Below are positions 13,001-25,404 of a stretch of 64,000 bases of DNA, piece by piece. The notes beneath the pieces are model-generated. The model ran no database searches, was not told the DNA's origin, and was given only the letters and a program-made list of their open reading frames with translations. Origin of the DNA: Cymbidium sinense. Taxonomy: Eukaryota; Streptophyta; Magnoliopsida; Asparagales; Orchidaceae. Position 1 is the first letter of the stretch, and each line of letters begins with the position of its first letter. The translations under genes were made by a program, and so were the position numbers. The stretch covers positions 210,670,982-210,734,981 of the forward strand of contig CM038215.1 in the NCBI GenBank assembly GCA_021442155.1. The letters are read 5' to 3'.

Positions 13001-13429
13001 AAGATGGTGGAGCACATCCTTGATGTTGTTTTTAGGAGCAATTATATTTCAGATGATAACATTAGGGATTACTTCTCTCTCCATCTATAGTTGGAAAATT
13101 AGAAGAAAAAATAGTTTCCAAGGAATATCATGGGTTGTATTCCATAGATTTTTTTTTTTAATTCTAATAGAACCTACCTTTAGATTTACACTTAGGATTG
13201 AAATCATCCATGACAAACTCAAATGATATGATGATTATTTGATTAGGAGAAGGATCCACTATCAGATTCTCTTAAGATATAATTAACATCAGTTCCACTA
13301 GAGCGACTATCCAATTTGGAAGAATCTCTGAGGTTGTCCAATTTCTACTAACTAGACTAGTGAATGAATTCATACCCAAGGTGTACAATAAAAGAAAAGG
13401 TCAACCTTGAATAAACCCAAGCCTGACAC

Positions 13430-15120
13430 AATCTCAAAAAGAATGTCTGTCTTTGATAAGTTATCAAAGACAACCCCGCATGGTAAGGATAAAATGACTT
13501 CCAAGCCCAAATTGAAATCTATCATAGTCAATCCACTTAGCATCGCATCTAAAGAGTAGACCCTAGCACAAACTACTATCCTAGATTTGAGTAGTAAAAA
13601 TGATCACGAGGCATCTTCTTCGAGCAATAAAATGCCCATAAGAGCTCAAAAAAAAATTCAATGTCTCTCATTGAGCTGCTGGGCTACCCATTCATATTGA
13701 GCAACAATCTGACCCATAGGTAGAGACTAACATAGCTACAGATAATAGCTTTGACCTATTGAAATAGGCTAAGCTCAAGTAGAAGTGGAAGTGACTAAAG
13801 AACTCAAAAATGTTGTAGTAAGGCTACAACAACAGATGGGTTCCCAACTCCAAATGAGAGACCAAGAAATCGATCAATTCAACAACCACTTTAATTAAAT
13901 GAGGAGGCTGATGAAGGAGTTATTTGGTCAACTTAACCTTATAGCAATAGTAACACAGTGGATACCTCCAAGGAATCTAGCATAGATAAATAATCCAATA
14001 GTGGAGAATGACGGTGTATAAAATTCTCCATCTAATTTACTAGTAGCTACAACATAAAGACAAGAACTTCTAATGGAAGCCATACCAAACCTTCATCAAT
14101 AAGGTGATGTTATCACTAAATCCAAAGTGGAAGATCTCATTAGCTAAAAGGTTAAAGCAGTGATAGGCTCATAAACTACTAAGTAACTGATGGGAAAAGG
14201 ATGACCATATCTAGCTAAGTACAATTAAGTATAGTATCCTAAGGGGTACGTAGTGCTGAAGTTCAATACCTTCTAAGACATAGAAACTTCATGTGATAAT
14301 ATTTGGCTTGGTTTAAAGCATCATGTGAAAATACTAGCATAAATGATGCTTTATCAATATGCCAATTTATTAGCAGTCATATATGGCTCTCAAATGGTTT
14401 GTTGAGTTACCTAATGGCTCGGTATAAATATACTTAATTAGAAGCACTCTTTTTCAAGAGATTTGTAGGTTCAACAAAGAAAGTGATAATTGGATATCTC
14501 ACCTTGGAGAAAAGGAGAAAGGATAAGTGTCACTAAATATATCACCAGATGGAAGAACCTAGGCATGAGATGTGATCAACAGCTCATAGAAAAACATGTA
14601 GTGGAACTCCTTATGGTGAATATTAATGACTAAATGACCTCATACCTTGCTTGGCTACAATCAATACATTTCAGGAATTATTAGATCATGTAGCCAAGTT
14701 TAATAGGTTGTCCAAACAAAAAAGGCTTAATTTAGGCTATAATAATAACTCTCTAGGAAGAGAAAAGTAGCTCAATCTATAAAGAGTCTAAGAATGATGT
14801 GAATACAACATTCACAATTATAGTAAACAAAAATGGAAGGGAGGAGCATCAACTTCGCGACTGGTCACAAAGCTGACAAGGAAAGGAAAGAGTACTAACC
14901 CTCCAAGAAAAGAGCTTCAACTTAGGGTTATAGATGTAAAAGCTATATCAACTAGATCAAGTAGATAAAGTTTATGATCTTAATTATTGTCCATTTCATA
15001 GGTTTATAAGTCACCCGAAGAAGATTATTTTATTTTTAAAGATTGGGTTGAGAAAAGATATCAAAATGGGGAACTTACATTGTTAGACAACATCTTAATA
15101 AATCCTAAAAAGGAATAGGT
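13430..15120 (+). pseudogene. gag: Ty3/gypsy gag remnant (host element)
   Basis: The capsid-like region reads on the + strand across many stops and frameshifts. Near 13450 it encodes a stretch beginning MSVFDKLSKTTPHGKD. Around 14220 it encodes YPKGYVV and a FNTF motif, followed near 14540 by a WKNLGMRCDQQL region with ELL and NIND, the usual C-terminal half of plant Tat-type gag. A Cys/His tract, CPFHRFISHP, lies near 14990-15020 and stands where plant gag carries a zinc-knuckle-like motif. The protein would package element RNA in virus-like particles. It cannot be made from this copy. Family placement is firm, exact ends are not. Confidence 0.7.
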
Positions 15121-15859
15121 AAGTGTTGTTATGGCATAGCTGAATGAGAAAGCCGAGTCGGGCAAGATTCAGGGCACAAATAAAAATAAAGAAAAAACAC
15201 CATAAGTTCAAGCAACAGAAGAAGGTGGCTAGAAAACTTTTATCTTAATGAATACTAAAAGAATGATCAATATTCTTTTAGCTATAGATGGCATCAATGG
15301 AAGAATGCCCTAGAACCTGAAATTGATCCCATGATACTTCCCCTAATTAAGGGTCAATTTTTATACAAAATCAAGGAGCACATAAAACATGATAACCCTT
15401 TACATCAAAGCCTTGTAAGTTAAAAAACAAAAATAAGAAAGCTCAAAAATAAAAATCTGAGACATAAGAAATCATGGATTCTCTAGAGGAGTATGAATAG
15501 CCTCCTCGAAGAACAGTTAGTGGAGAAAATATGCACCTTTTATAGCTTGACATAGAAAATCCTATAAATGAAGTTGTAAGAGAAATATGTTGAATGATAA
15601 GTATGGTTATAAGTTCAACTAATTATGAAGAAGACCTATATTATCCTAAAGAAAAGCTTATCGAATGAAAAAATAAGCTAGGCTCTAAGAAGTTACAACT
15701 TGAATTAATCAGTAGTTCTGAGAGTCATGAAAACTCTAGAAACCATAAAGAGTTATAGAGCTCAAAAACTTCTTATGATGAGGAAAGCCAAGTAGAAATA
15801 GTAATATAAGTGCAATTAAAGAGTGAAAAAGATTCCTCCATCTTGACAACTGAAAGCTA

Positions 15860-16246
15860 GTAAAAAGGCATAGAAATTCAAATTAATGAAGATTCCCTAC
15901 CTCTACCACCAACTAAATCCCAAAAGTATACCAAAATAGGAGTATAATATAAAGTTTTGGCAGACTTATGCAAGCTTCCTACTCTATTAAGTATATATGA
16001 TGCTCTCATGCTATCCCAAGATATAAGAGAGGCCTTAATAAAAACCTTGTAATGCTTAGAGCAATATGAAGCATTTTTTGTTGAAGAGAGGATGAAAGAA
16101 GATCTTTCTTTGCAAAAGCATGCAATTATCACTTTCAATGATAATGACTTATTGCTCAAAATGTCTGAACATAATTGACCTCTCTATGTTATGGCTGAAA
16201 TTAGTTCTACATGTGTAAAGTGAGTGTTGATTAACCAAGATGCTTC
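15860..16246 (+). pseudogene. Pre-protease and aspartic protease, 5' part, split by solo LTR
   Basis: The + strand encodes a pre-protease block with YDALMLSQDIREALI (near 15990-16050), then ITFNDNDL and PLYVMAEI, and VLINQDAS at the position where retropepsins have their catalytic Asp. These are typical of plant Tat/Ogre-like polyproteins. The frame stops at GCTTC (16242-16246), the left target duplication of the solo LTR, and resumes at 22461. In-frame stops occur before the split, so the protein was dead or decayed afterwards. Confidence 0.7.
16242..16246 (+). repeat. Target site duplication GCTTC, left
   Basis: GCTTC directly precedes the left LTR end (TGTTGGAG) and is repeated at 22461-22465. 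A 5-bp duplication is the normal footprint of LTR-retrotransposon integration. The protease frame reads into it on the left and out of it on the right. Confidence 0.85.
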
Positions 16247-17647
16247 TGTTGGAGTTTTCTCTAGAATAGAGGAAAGAAATGACACCACATAGAGTTTAGG
16301 AATATTTTACTTAAATGACCAAATATGGAATTAAGGAAAAAAAATATTATCTCGAAAGATAAACATGCTCTCCTGTAATGGATTCGATCATTTCAATAAA
16401 AGAGTATTTTCCCCTGAACTACATGGTTTATTTTATCTTGGGATCATGGTTCCCTATGAAGGCAAGCCTCTATAGTTAATTACATCTTAGGAAGGGTCTC
16501 TTCCTAAGAATACTCTTGATTAAAGAAATAAGTGGTTATTCCTAAAGACTACTAAGGTAGCTCTCAAAGGATTGATTTTTGGAAATTCAATTGAGAGAGG
16601 TCCAAATTGGAGAGAGTTATTTTTAAGAGTGAAATGGGAAAGAGTAGGAAATTTCTTATTAATACTGGGGTACCTAATAGACATTTTAACTATCCTATGA
16701 TTGGGCATCAAATTTGTGATTTAATTTTATATTTTTAGTTATCATTTTCTTAGAAATCTAAGGCTTAGATTCTTACAACACAAGACTAGAACAATGCCTA
16801 GGGTTGAAGACTTATTCCTAAAAAGGGATGCTTCATAACCTAGTCTATAGGTATGTCAGACATCAATGCTCGACCTAATTCTATCCTTGGGAATCATTGG
16901 TCATTTTCTCACTTGAGGGAACTACCCTATCCCAGACTCTTCTGGACTTACAACCTGCTTGGAAAATGGTGCCAGCTAACACCACCTAAGCGCATTTTAA
17001 ATTCATGAAGTCAAGTCATATGAATGTAAGATGGCTGGGCTGTTGTATTATTTGGAAAGGAGTCTATAAACCTAGACTCACCCCTAATCCCTAAGATTAT
17101 GTGGGGTATGATGTATCTAACTAATGCATATTTTTCAAATTTTATAAATTTTGACTCAATATTCATTTTAGGCCATAGGTGTGAATTTTATGCCTAATGC
17201 CATGCAATTAGAAATGGTTATGGGCTAAATCAGAAAGGGAAAGAGGTGTTCTTCCATGTAGACTCTAATAAGTTCAGCCCATTTTCCCTAACAAAGATGG
17301 AATCCCTCTCTTAATCAAGAGTGAAATAAGATGATTATTCATGATATACAATATCTAGCTAAGGGGTTACTAAATGTTTTATTATCTTAATTTAATGCCT
17401 TAGCTTTTATATGAGGTTATGAGTTGTAATTATTTTTATGTTTTGATAGATTTAGTTGGGTAAAAAATTTAGTTTATCCTATGAGCCTACGTACAGGCAT
17501 TCATCACAGAGCAAACACGGCACAAAAAGAAACCTAAGAAAAGCATGTTGTTTCTATTGTGCACCCAAAATAAATCAAGCCAAATTAAATTAATAAAAGT
17601 AGGCCAATCGTACCCTTGGACACCCTAGAAGAAAGAAAAATTGGCAG

Positions 17648-17670
17648 CCGAGTTTTGCCCTTATACAACC
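17648..17670 (-). promoter_or_regulatory. Core promoter of LTR copy A
   Basis: On the - strand this reads GGTTGTATAAGGGCAAAACT, the same TATA-like block as in the other copies. It lies about 4.8 kb after the LTR start, so U3 makes up most of the LTR. Confidence 0.6.
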
Positions 17671-20439
17671 CGACTTAGAACTACAAGTCTAGATCTATGT
17701 GTCTTCTTTCCAAGAAAATGTCTTTCTTTAGGGACATCCATCGGGCTCCACAGGGGACCACTACACCATCTCCTAGTAGGTTCAGCTCTTGCTAATCCAA
17801 GACCCCATAAATCCTAACCTAATTCTAAGCTCAAATTTACATTTCAAAAATAAATAAAAAAATCCTAAGTCTTGCAAAATAGATGTTAAGAAATATAAAT
17901 AGCACACAATAGTTATATTTTTTACAAACATACGGGCTTAGCATTAGTTGCTTGCCAAGCCCACCTATCCAACAGACTATGTTAAGGGATATTTCAGTAC
18001 TTGCAAGCAAACATCAATTCTATAATTTTATTTATAATAGCGATCCCCTTTTGACACAGCCCCATGCAAAAATAGTATCAAATCTAGAAAGAGCATCTAA
18101 TAATCTAGTCTAATGAGCAAAGAAATCTAAGCATCCTATCTAAAGCAATACGCCACACAGACATGTAAAGCAAAACACAACATATCACAAAAAATTAAAG
18201 AAAATATAGAACGATCTATCCTAGATCTAAAGTCCCTGACCTAAATGATGTAGTGTGTGTATAAGAAGAGTTTGTGTGGCAAGGCTCTGTTAGGCTTCTT
18301 TAAGTTCAAGTTTCAATTCGAAGTTTGAATTTGTCTAATTTTTACCTTTGGTTGGATTCAATTCAAATGATTTAGTAATTTAATTCCCATTTTTATTTCA
18401 TTTATTTGGTTAAAGTAATGCTCTAGATTTTCAAGAATGAGAAATAGAATGAATTTCACTTTTGGGTAAAACTCACTTTATTCCACATCCTAAATCTTAA
18501 TGAAGTTTCTAACTAGGATCCTTATGTATCTTAATTAATCCTTTTAATGTTATTTATGTTTGGATTGGTTTTGATATTTCTCTTCACTTGAAATTTAGAT
18601 TTGATTTTACTCATTTAGTTTGTTCTTTCCATGTAGTTAATTTCATTTAACTTATTTCATTTTATTTGATTTATTTCAGTTTAGGTTTATGTTGACTTTA
18701 TTTTATTTTAAATGATTTGATTTCAATTGTTGAATAGGTTTATGAAATTAAAGTTGAATGTTTCATTAACCTTTAAGTTTTTTGACTTAAGGTATTTAGT
18801 AGTTTATTTTGTCTTTAATGATATTTTATAATTTTATTATTTGAAATTTAATGAAGGTTTCAACTTAATTTATTTTATTTCATTTCTTTAAGTTGGCTCA
18901 TTTCTTTCATTTGTCTTATGTCTTAACTTTACATTTGGTTAGATTATTAATTTCATTTAATTTGATTTATGATTTCTTCAAAAAATTTTAGGTTAAATTT
19001 TTATTTCATTGATTTATTCAAATTCAAATTATTTAATTATGAATTCATGTATTAGGTTCATTAGTTCTTATGTATATGGTTATATTCTTTCTTTTGTGTT
19101 TATTTAATGTTTATGTTATTTTCATTTGATTTAATTTAAGTTAAATGTTTAATTCTTCATATTTATTTATTTCATTTAAGTTGAATCATTTTATTCTTTA
19201 TGCTTATTTTTGATTTAATTAGTTTGATTATGAGTTTATTTATCTTAAGATTAGATTCGATTTTCATTTGATTTGATTTAAGTTATTCAATTATGGATTT
19301 GGTTTGAGTTTATTAATATGAATTAGTATTTTTGACTTAAGTTCATTCATGGATTATTCTTAACTTAAAGTACTTAAGTTAATTATAACTTTTAGTGAGT
19401 GATTTCATTAAATTTTATTGATTCAAAGTTTAATGTTTAAGTTAATTAATAATTTTATTAACCTAAGGTTTTATTTCATTAACTTAAGATTGAATTTGAT
19501 CACTTCAATTGACTTAGGATGTTTAGATGAACTACCTTTAGTATTTCTGATGTTTGACTAAGCTTAGTTTACATTGTTATATGATTTGATGGATTAATGA
19601 ATTTACTTAGTTCATTCTTTTATTAACATAGACCTAGGAGCTTGGAAATTAAAGAATTCCCAACCTAGTGATCAATTGGGGTTCAAATATTTCTATCAAG
19701 TGGGGTTACATGCCATTCTCAAATATCCAAAGTTTCATTTTGATTAGACTTGTAGTTAGGGAGTAATTAAAGTTTTAATTATTTCATTAAAACCTCAATT
19801 AAACTTGCTTTAATTGGATTCAGTTAAATATTTTATTTTTCATAAATTCTTTATTGAAATACCTTCCTAATGAGGATTTATTCATGATTTTTAGTTAACT
19901 GGTTAATTTACTATGATTTAATTAAGTTTAGATTACTTAATTGAATTATTTAATTCATTTAATTGCCTAATTAAGTCAATTAATGCTTTATTTGTTCAGA
20001 TAGGTTTAATTAATGTTCTAATGTTCATTAATATTCATTATATTGATTTAAGAATGTTTGATTTAGTTTCACTAATTATTTTATTAAAAATTATTTAATT
20101 TAATTTATTTATGGCTTAAGCATATGAAATTACAAATTCCATTGAATTTAGTGAATTAAATTATGAAAAATTTGCCTATGGTGTGTTTCATACTTAATTT
20201 CATTTCCTCAAAGTTTCAACTTAGTTGGATTAATGGTTTAAGTGTAAACCTAATTAAAGTTAAAAATACTAAATAAAAATTGGAGATTTTAATTTTTATG
20301 GATTCCTCTCATCAAGATAACTCCATAGAGCCTTTATTTATATTTTTATGATTTTTTTTATTTTTCTATGAATTTTAATTATTTTTTAAACCATTATTAA
20401 TGATTTTTAATAGTTTTTAAGTGGTGGGGTCCATGCAGG

Positions 20440-20600
20440 ATCCGCTTGCCCTGTGGTATGTTCTTGCATGGCACTAGTTGCTACGTGGCGTGTGCATATT
20501 GGGCCATGTGATGCCATGTGGCATCCGCATCATCAGGGGCCAAAATGTGGGATGATCTTGGACCGTTCGATCGTAAATCATATGGTCTAGATCATTCTGA
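20440..20600. promoter_or_regulatory. GC-rich dyad island of copy A
   Basis: CTACGTGGCGTG, GCCATGTGATGCCATGTGG and the dyad GACCGTTCGATC...ATATGGTC (20561-20588) lie in a patch clearly richer in G and C than its surroundings. Confidence 0.45.
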
Positions 20601-22460
20601 TGGTCCTAAAGGGGTTCAATTCAACCGGTCTACCTACATCTGAGTCGTCTGATCCTAATACACGGATCGAATGGCGGAGAGCTCCTCTCCTTCATTTTCT
20701 GAGGGAGCCAAGAACCGTCCATGGTTTTTCCTTAATTTTGGGTGATTTAGGTAATTAGATCCAGTGATTTCAATTGCTACATAATCGTTGAAGGAAATCC
20801 TATGATTCTATATGGCTTAATCTCACCAGAGATCAAGTTTTCTTTGAACATGACCAAAGAAAAAACCATTAAAGGAAAATAAAGGTGTTTAATGACATAC
20901 CTCATTTCCTTGCATTTTGAGCGAGGGGGTTGGTTCGATTAGCTTCAAAGCTTCAAGAGAAGGTCGTGTTCCAAAGGGATTGAGTTAATTTTCTCTAGAT
21001 TATTCTCTAGACCAAGGTATGCTTGCTACCCGTCGACTTTGGTGTTTCTCCCCCTTGCAAGAAGCTTTTGGAATGGGAAAGGATTCATTTTGCTTCTATT
21101 TTGGCTGGTGAAGGTGATGGGATGCTCAATTTGGCTTGAGGTTGTGTGTAGGTGGGATTTCTTGCTTTGGCCAAACCCCCCATCCCCTTTTTTTTTTTTT
21201 TTTTGGAGTGGGCGATTGGAGTTCTTGGCATTTAGCTAAGTGGATGCCTTCACTTGAAGGTAGCTTTTGCCATTAATGGAGGATGAGGAGTGGGTTTAGC
21301 AAATGGGATTTCTACTTTGACTTTCTTCCCTCTTTTTCCCATTTGGATTTTACTGTGGGTGATTTAGCATAACCATTATTGATTCATTGCTGAAATCCTT
21401 CATTAGTGAGTGCTTAAAGTTCCATTAATGTTTTGGGATAGTTTAATGGAGAAAGGATTTGAAAATCCTTTGAAATTATGAAGTTTTGCTTTCCTTTGTA
21501 TTTTCTTGATTTAATTTTAATTTAATGTTTATTATGTGTATATTTTATCATCATTGGATTTTATGATAAAGGCTTTAAATATTTTGATGGATTTATGATG
21601 CATTTAACCTAGGTTTAGTCCTTCTGAACTTATGGAGTTATATTATTTATGTTAGTTCATTTTACTTCCTTAGGTTTGATTTGGATTTTGATTAAGTTAA
21701 ATCATGTATTTAACTTAATCATGTGGTGTTTCACTTTTAATTATATTAATCCAAGCAATTTAGAATGATTTAAAGTGCATCGGATCAATAGATTTTCATT
21801 TCATTGAAGTTTGAACACATTTAATCCATTTGGGTTTAATGAGTTTTGCTTGATTTTATTTGGGTCGATTGACCCATTTGGCCAAGTTTGATCTAATGGA
21901 GAGTTAGATCATGCATGATTGTCAATTCCAAATGATTTTGGATGATCAAATTGAGTTCATTTCAATTTAATTTGGGTTTGAATCCAATAGGACCCATTTA
22001 GGCTATTTTAGATTAAGTTTTTTAATTAGCCTATTTTGGGTTTGATTAGATTCAATTTTGTTTATATTCATGATCAAATATGTTTATTTGATCATTTAGA
22101 ACATTTGGAATGAATTGATTTGACCAAATTTTTAGTGAGTTGAACTTTGGCTAGGTGGGTCCCACCTAAGTCAAATCTATGTTGGCTAGGTTTGGCTTTG
22201 GATTTGATTTTTATTTTGGTTTTGGATTTCTTTAATTTGTTTTGATTTACTTTCAATTTAGTTTATTTGGATTATTTGATTAACTCAAACTAAACCAAAT
22301 TTTACCTAAGTCAATTAGGTTTGAAATTATTGAGAGGATTCCCTTTGGACAGTAGAAGTGGTGTCGTAAGTACCATATTAGGAAGATTCTTTTCAAAATT
22401 AGAACATTGTAATTACTGATTTTAGTTCACTATTAACCTCATTCAAAAATGAGGTCAACA

Positions 22461-22465
22461 GCTTC
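22461..22465 (+). repeat. Target site duplication GCTTC, right
   Basis: Right partner of 16242-16246; directly follows GAGGTCAACA, the LTR terminus. Confidence 0.85.
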
Positions 22466-23282
22466 AGTCAATCTTCTGACAGCCAAGATACTTTGGGCAT
22501 TAGCTTTGGATGCTTGATACCTCAACAAGAGCACATTATTTTTACAAGGCTTCAATGAATAGGGGCAGCAAAACTTATTGTCTATTACCCTTTGGAGAAT
22601 TATATACAAAAGCTAAATTTCATGTAATTAAGGCATAAGTTGCATATAAGGCACTCTTTGGTAGGCCATGGATTCAAGATATGGTATAATACCCTCGACT
22701 CTTCATCAATGCATGAAATATATACAAAATAGTTAAGAGCATCGAATTAACGAGATGTAAATTCATTTTAGATACATGAAATTAAGGTCTAAGATAATGC
22801 CAAATACTATATATCTAAGAAGGTTGAATGGGTTAATGCCCAAAGAAAGAAACTCCACCTATCAAACTAATGTTAAAGAGTGGTGACTCAAAAAATAAAA
22901 TTATTAATGAATCAAAAAAACTCAAAACTTTGGTAGTGATACCGAAGAGGATGAAGAGAAATTGGTACCCAAGAGGGCCTCAACTAATCAGAAGAAAGAG
23001 GAGGCTAGTACCAACGGTGTGACCAAACAATTAGAAAAAAACACACATATTTCAATAAGATTGTCTGAATCTCAAGTTTCTGATAAAATTATGAAAATAA
23101 TGTTAATACCAAAAGCAGAAATAAAAGCCTTATTAACTTTAAGGAGAGAAGAAATAAAATAATTAAAAATATTATATGTTTCTCCTATAAGGGGTTACAA
23201 AGATTGTGGACTCATCTTATATGAAGTTGAAGACCAAATCACAAATTCCATGCAAGAACTATTTAAAGAAGAAAATTTTGAG

Positions 23283-23344
23283 GTGGTCAATGGATACCCA
23301 TACTTTGGGCACACCATTATCAGTGGTCAATGGATACCCATACT
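23283..23344 (+). repeat. 22-bp direct repeat
   Basis: GTGGTCAATGGATACCCATA plus CT occurs at 23283-23304 and again at 23323-23344. The 40-bp duplication is not a multiple of three, so it shifts the frame just before the PMD segment. Confidence 0.8.
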
Positions 23345-23369
23345 GGGCTCGGCATCATTTATAAATGAA

Positions 23370-24760
23370 TGATGATGTTCTTAAAAAGCTGGTATATATC
23401 AGGCAGTCTATGCATCACTCTTTGATTATAGTCACTTTCCTTACACATGGATCAAAAGTATAGCAGAACATTGGGATAGAGCTACCAATACTAGTTGGAT
23501 CAGTCCACATGAATTGACAAAAACTATGGTAGATATGTAAGATATAACAAGATTACCAATTATAAGAACTCCTTATGAAGACTACATTCTGCCAGATCAT
23601 GAGCTTTTTCAGCCCCAACTAGATGACCAACACAAAAGAGTCAATTATATATTTCTCAGGACTACATTGTTCCATGGCTCATTATCAAAGACTATCCAAA
23701 AAATAGAGGACAGGTTGTAGACACCGAAATATGATCACTTTGGATGCATGGTCAAAAATCTTCCTCCATTTAGGAATGCACCTACCACATTTCGCACAGC
23801 TTGAAGATCCGCTCGATAATGGAGCCCATACATCCATTAAAGCCAAATTTGAGTTAACAGGAAAAGACAACTCCTATCATGTACTAGCATAGAATATTGA
23901 CAAGGAGTTATCCTTAGTAGCTTTCATTGACACTTGGCTATGTTATTTTATATTCCTAGGGAACAATAGACTATTTCATCCTTCTACCTTAATGATGGCT
24001 AGCCTACTCACTCGTAGTGAAAGGATATCATTAGTGCCTACAGCACTAGCCTACTTGTACTGTGGATTAGGTAGAATAAGTGGCATGACCGATTCACAAT
24101 GCTATGACATGGATGCCCCTTGGCACCATCTACATGGATGGATTCATGCTCATATTTCAGGAGCCTTCCATTATCCTGAAACTCCATTCTATTTTAGAGA
24201 GCATAATTTCCCCATGATTATGCAACTAAATAGAGCTACAGTCTTTATAGACAAGAATCAAATAAATCCTTCATGTTCACCCCAGTGTCTGATAAATCAT
24301 TTTCAGATTATCCATAAATCATATTTCTATAGTCTGTTTATTTAAAATATGAAGCAAAAATTCACAGACTCTCTTACTGATATAGGAACTACCCTACATA
24401 ATTAAATTTGGAATATAGATACATCGCATAATATCTCATTAGACTAAAACCCTCTTGGTTATGCTATCGCTGCCATGACTTCATAATCCTGGAAAGTTTC
24501 AACCCTAATAGGGTGGCTAGGCAGTTCAGATTTACTCAAGTTACATCTATACACAGGTTACCACCAATAATAGATACTTATTCCTTGGGAGCATTTCCAC
24601 TAGCAGTTCATTTAGCGGCAATCTCCATAACATGGAATTTTATGCTTCACCTGGGGACCCATTTTAGTTTCTATATAACTCCACAAGAGACTCTCACAGA
24701 GATCAATCATTTATGTGGATCTGCCACACTTTTTCTTCCTTCTTGGAGCTAGGATTTTAC
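23370..24760 (+). pseudogene. Plant mobile domain (PMD, aminotransferase-like) remnant
   Basis: The + strand reads, with stops and frame changes, through ASLFDYSHFPYTWIKSIAEH, a WISPHELTKTMVDM segment, RLPI and PYEDY. A longer open piece at 23992-24345 has ALAYLYCGLGRI, DAPWHHLHGWIHAHISG and YFREHNFP. A third piece from 24507 has NRVARQFRFTQV and IHRLPP. The Trp-rich N-terminal segment, the YxxxGLGRI/HxLHGW region and the NRVARQFGF-like segment are typical of the PMD family. That family occurs in Arabidopsis MAIN/MAIL1 and in proteins carried by plant transposons, including gypsy elements. It is in the same orientation as gag and protease, so it probably belonged to the same element. Its biochemical role is unknown. 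This copy is broken. Confidence 0.6.
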
Positions 24761-25404
24761 ATATACAACAGCAAAATGCAAAAGACTAGATTGATTCAAC
24801 CTATACCACATATGGCTATTGCTTCTAAAAGAGCATTAGATGACCAAAAAATTAGTATGAAATGATGGCGTCAAAATTCAACTACTCAAGAGAAAAATGA
24901 TAGGGACCTCCACAACATGACCCACACACACACACACACAATAGTAGTTTTGCCGCTAGTAGCTAAACCACTACAAAGCAAAAGGAGAGTGATGTCATGC
25001 AGGTATTATGCACATATATTACTACAGTTTTTGTATTGTACATCCAACCTACTAGTACTTATCATATATATGCTACAGAAAATACACATATGAAAAAGTC
25101 TCACACTATGGCTACTAGTTTTGAACCACCTTTATCAAATTTAACTTGAGTGTTGGTGACTGCAACCCAAGATGACTCCTTAGATCTAGATTCTTGTGCA
25201 GGAAGTCACTTTATATCTAATCTGAAACATATAATTCAAAGGCAATTATTTGGACTAGAAATTTCATCTTTTATTTCTAGAATACACCCCAAGGTTTTAA
25301 CTCCCTTGCATGGTATTCCTTCAAAAATCTTATGTCATATAATAGCAGTCATGTGTTAATTACTTCTAAGTGTTGACTTAGAAATCTCACCAGATCTGTC
25401 TAGC
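24761..25404 (+). other. Spacer after the PMD frame, with a CA microsatellite
   Basis: No supported gene. A (CA)9 run lies at about 24923-24940. A 69-codon open stretch (25150-25359) has no recognised motif. The spacer ends at CTAGC before the LTR start at 25405. Confidence 0.5.

Larger units (their letters stand above)
16247..22460 (-). mobile_element. Solo giant LTR, family 1 (copy A), 6214 bp
   Basis: On the - strand the LTR starts TGTTGACCTCATTTT at 22460 and ends CTCCAACA at 16247, giving TG...CA termini, and it is flanked by perfect 5-bp duplications. No internal region or second LTR lies between the duplications, so this is a solo LTR left by LTR-LTR recombination. Landmarks along the - strand are the terminal hairpin (22434-22460), TTGACC words (about 21840-22330), a GC-rich dyad island (20440-20600) and the TATA block (17648-17670). 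It fixes the true LTR borders for family 1. Confidence 0.88.
22461..23360 (+). pseudogene. Aspartic protease, 3' part, and linker
   Basis: The protease frame resumes with ASVNLLTAK, then LNKSTL and LQGF, and near 22660-22720 has the conserved GRPW-like end followed by YGIIPSTLHQCMKY. The downstream linker (about 22920-23200) is charged and holds a 66-residue open stretch rich in Lys and Glu, followed by SPIRGYKDCGL. Stops interrupt it in several places. A 22-bp direct repeat (23283-23304 and 23323-23344, 40 bp apart) lies at the end of the linker. There is no RT after this linker; a PMD frame follows instead. Confidence 0.65.
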
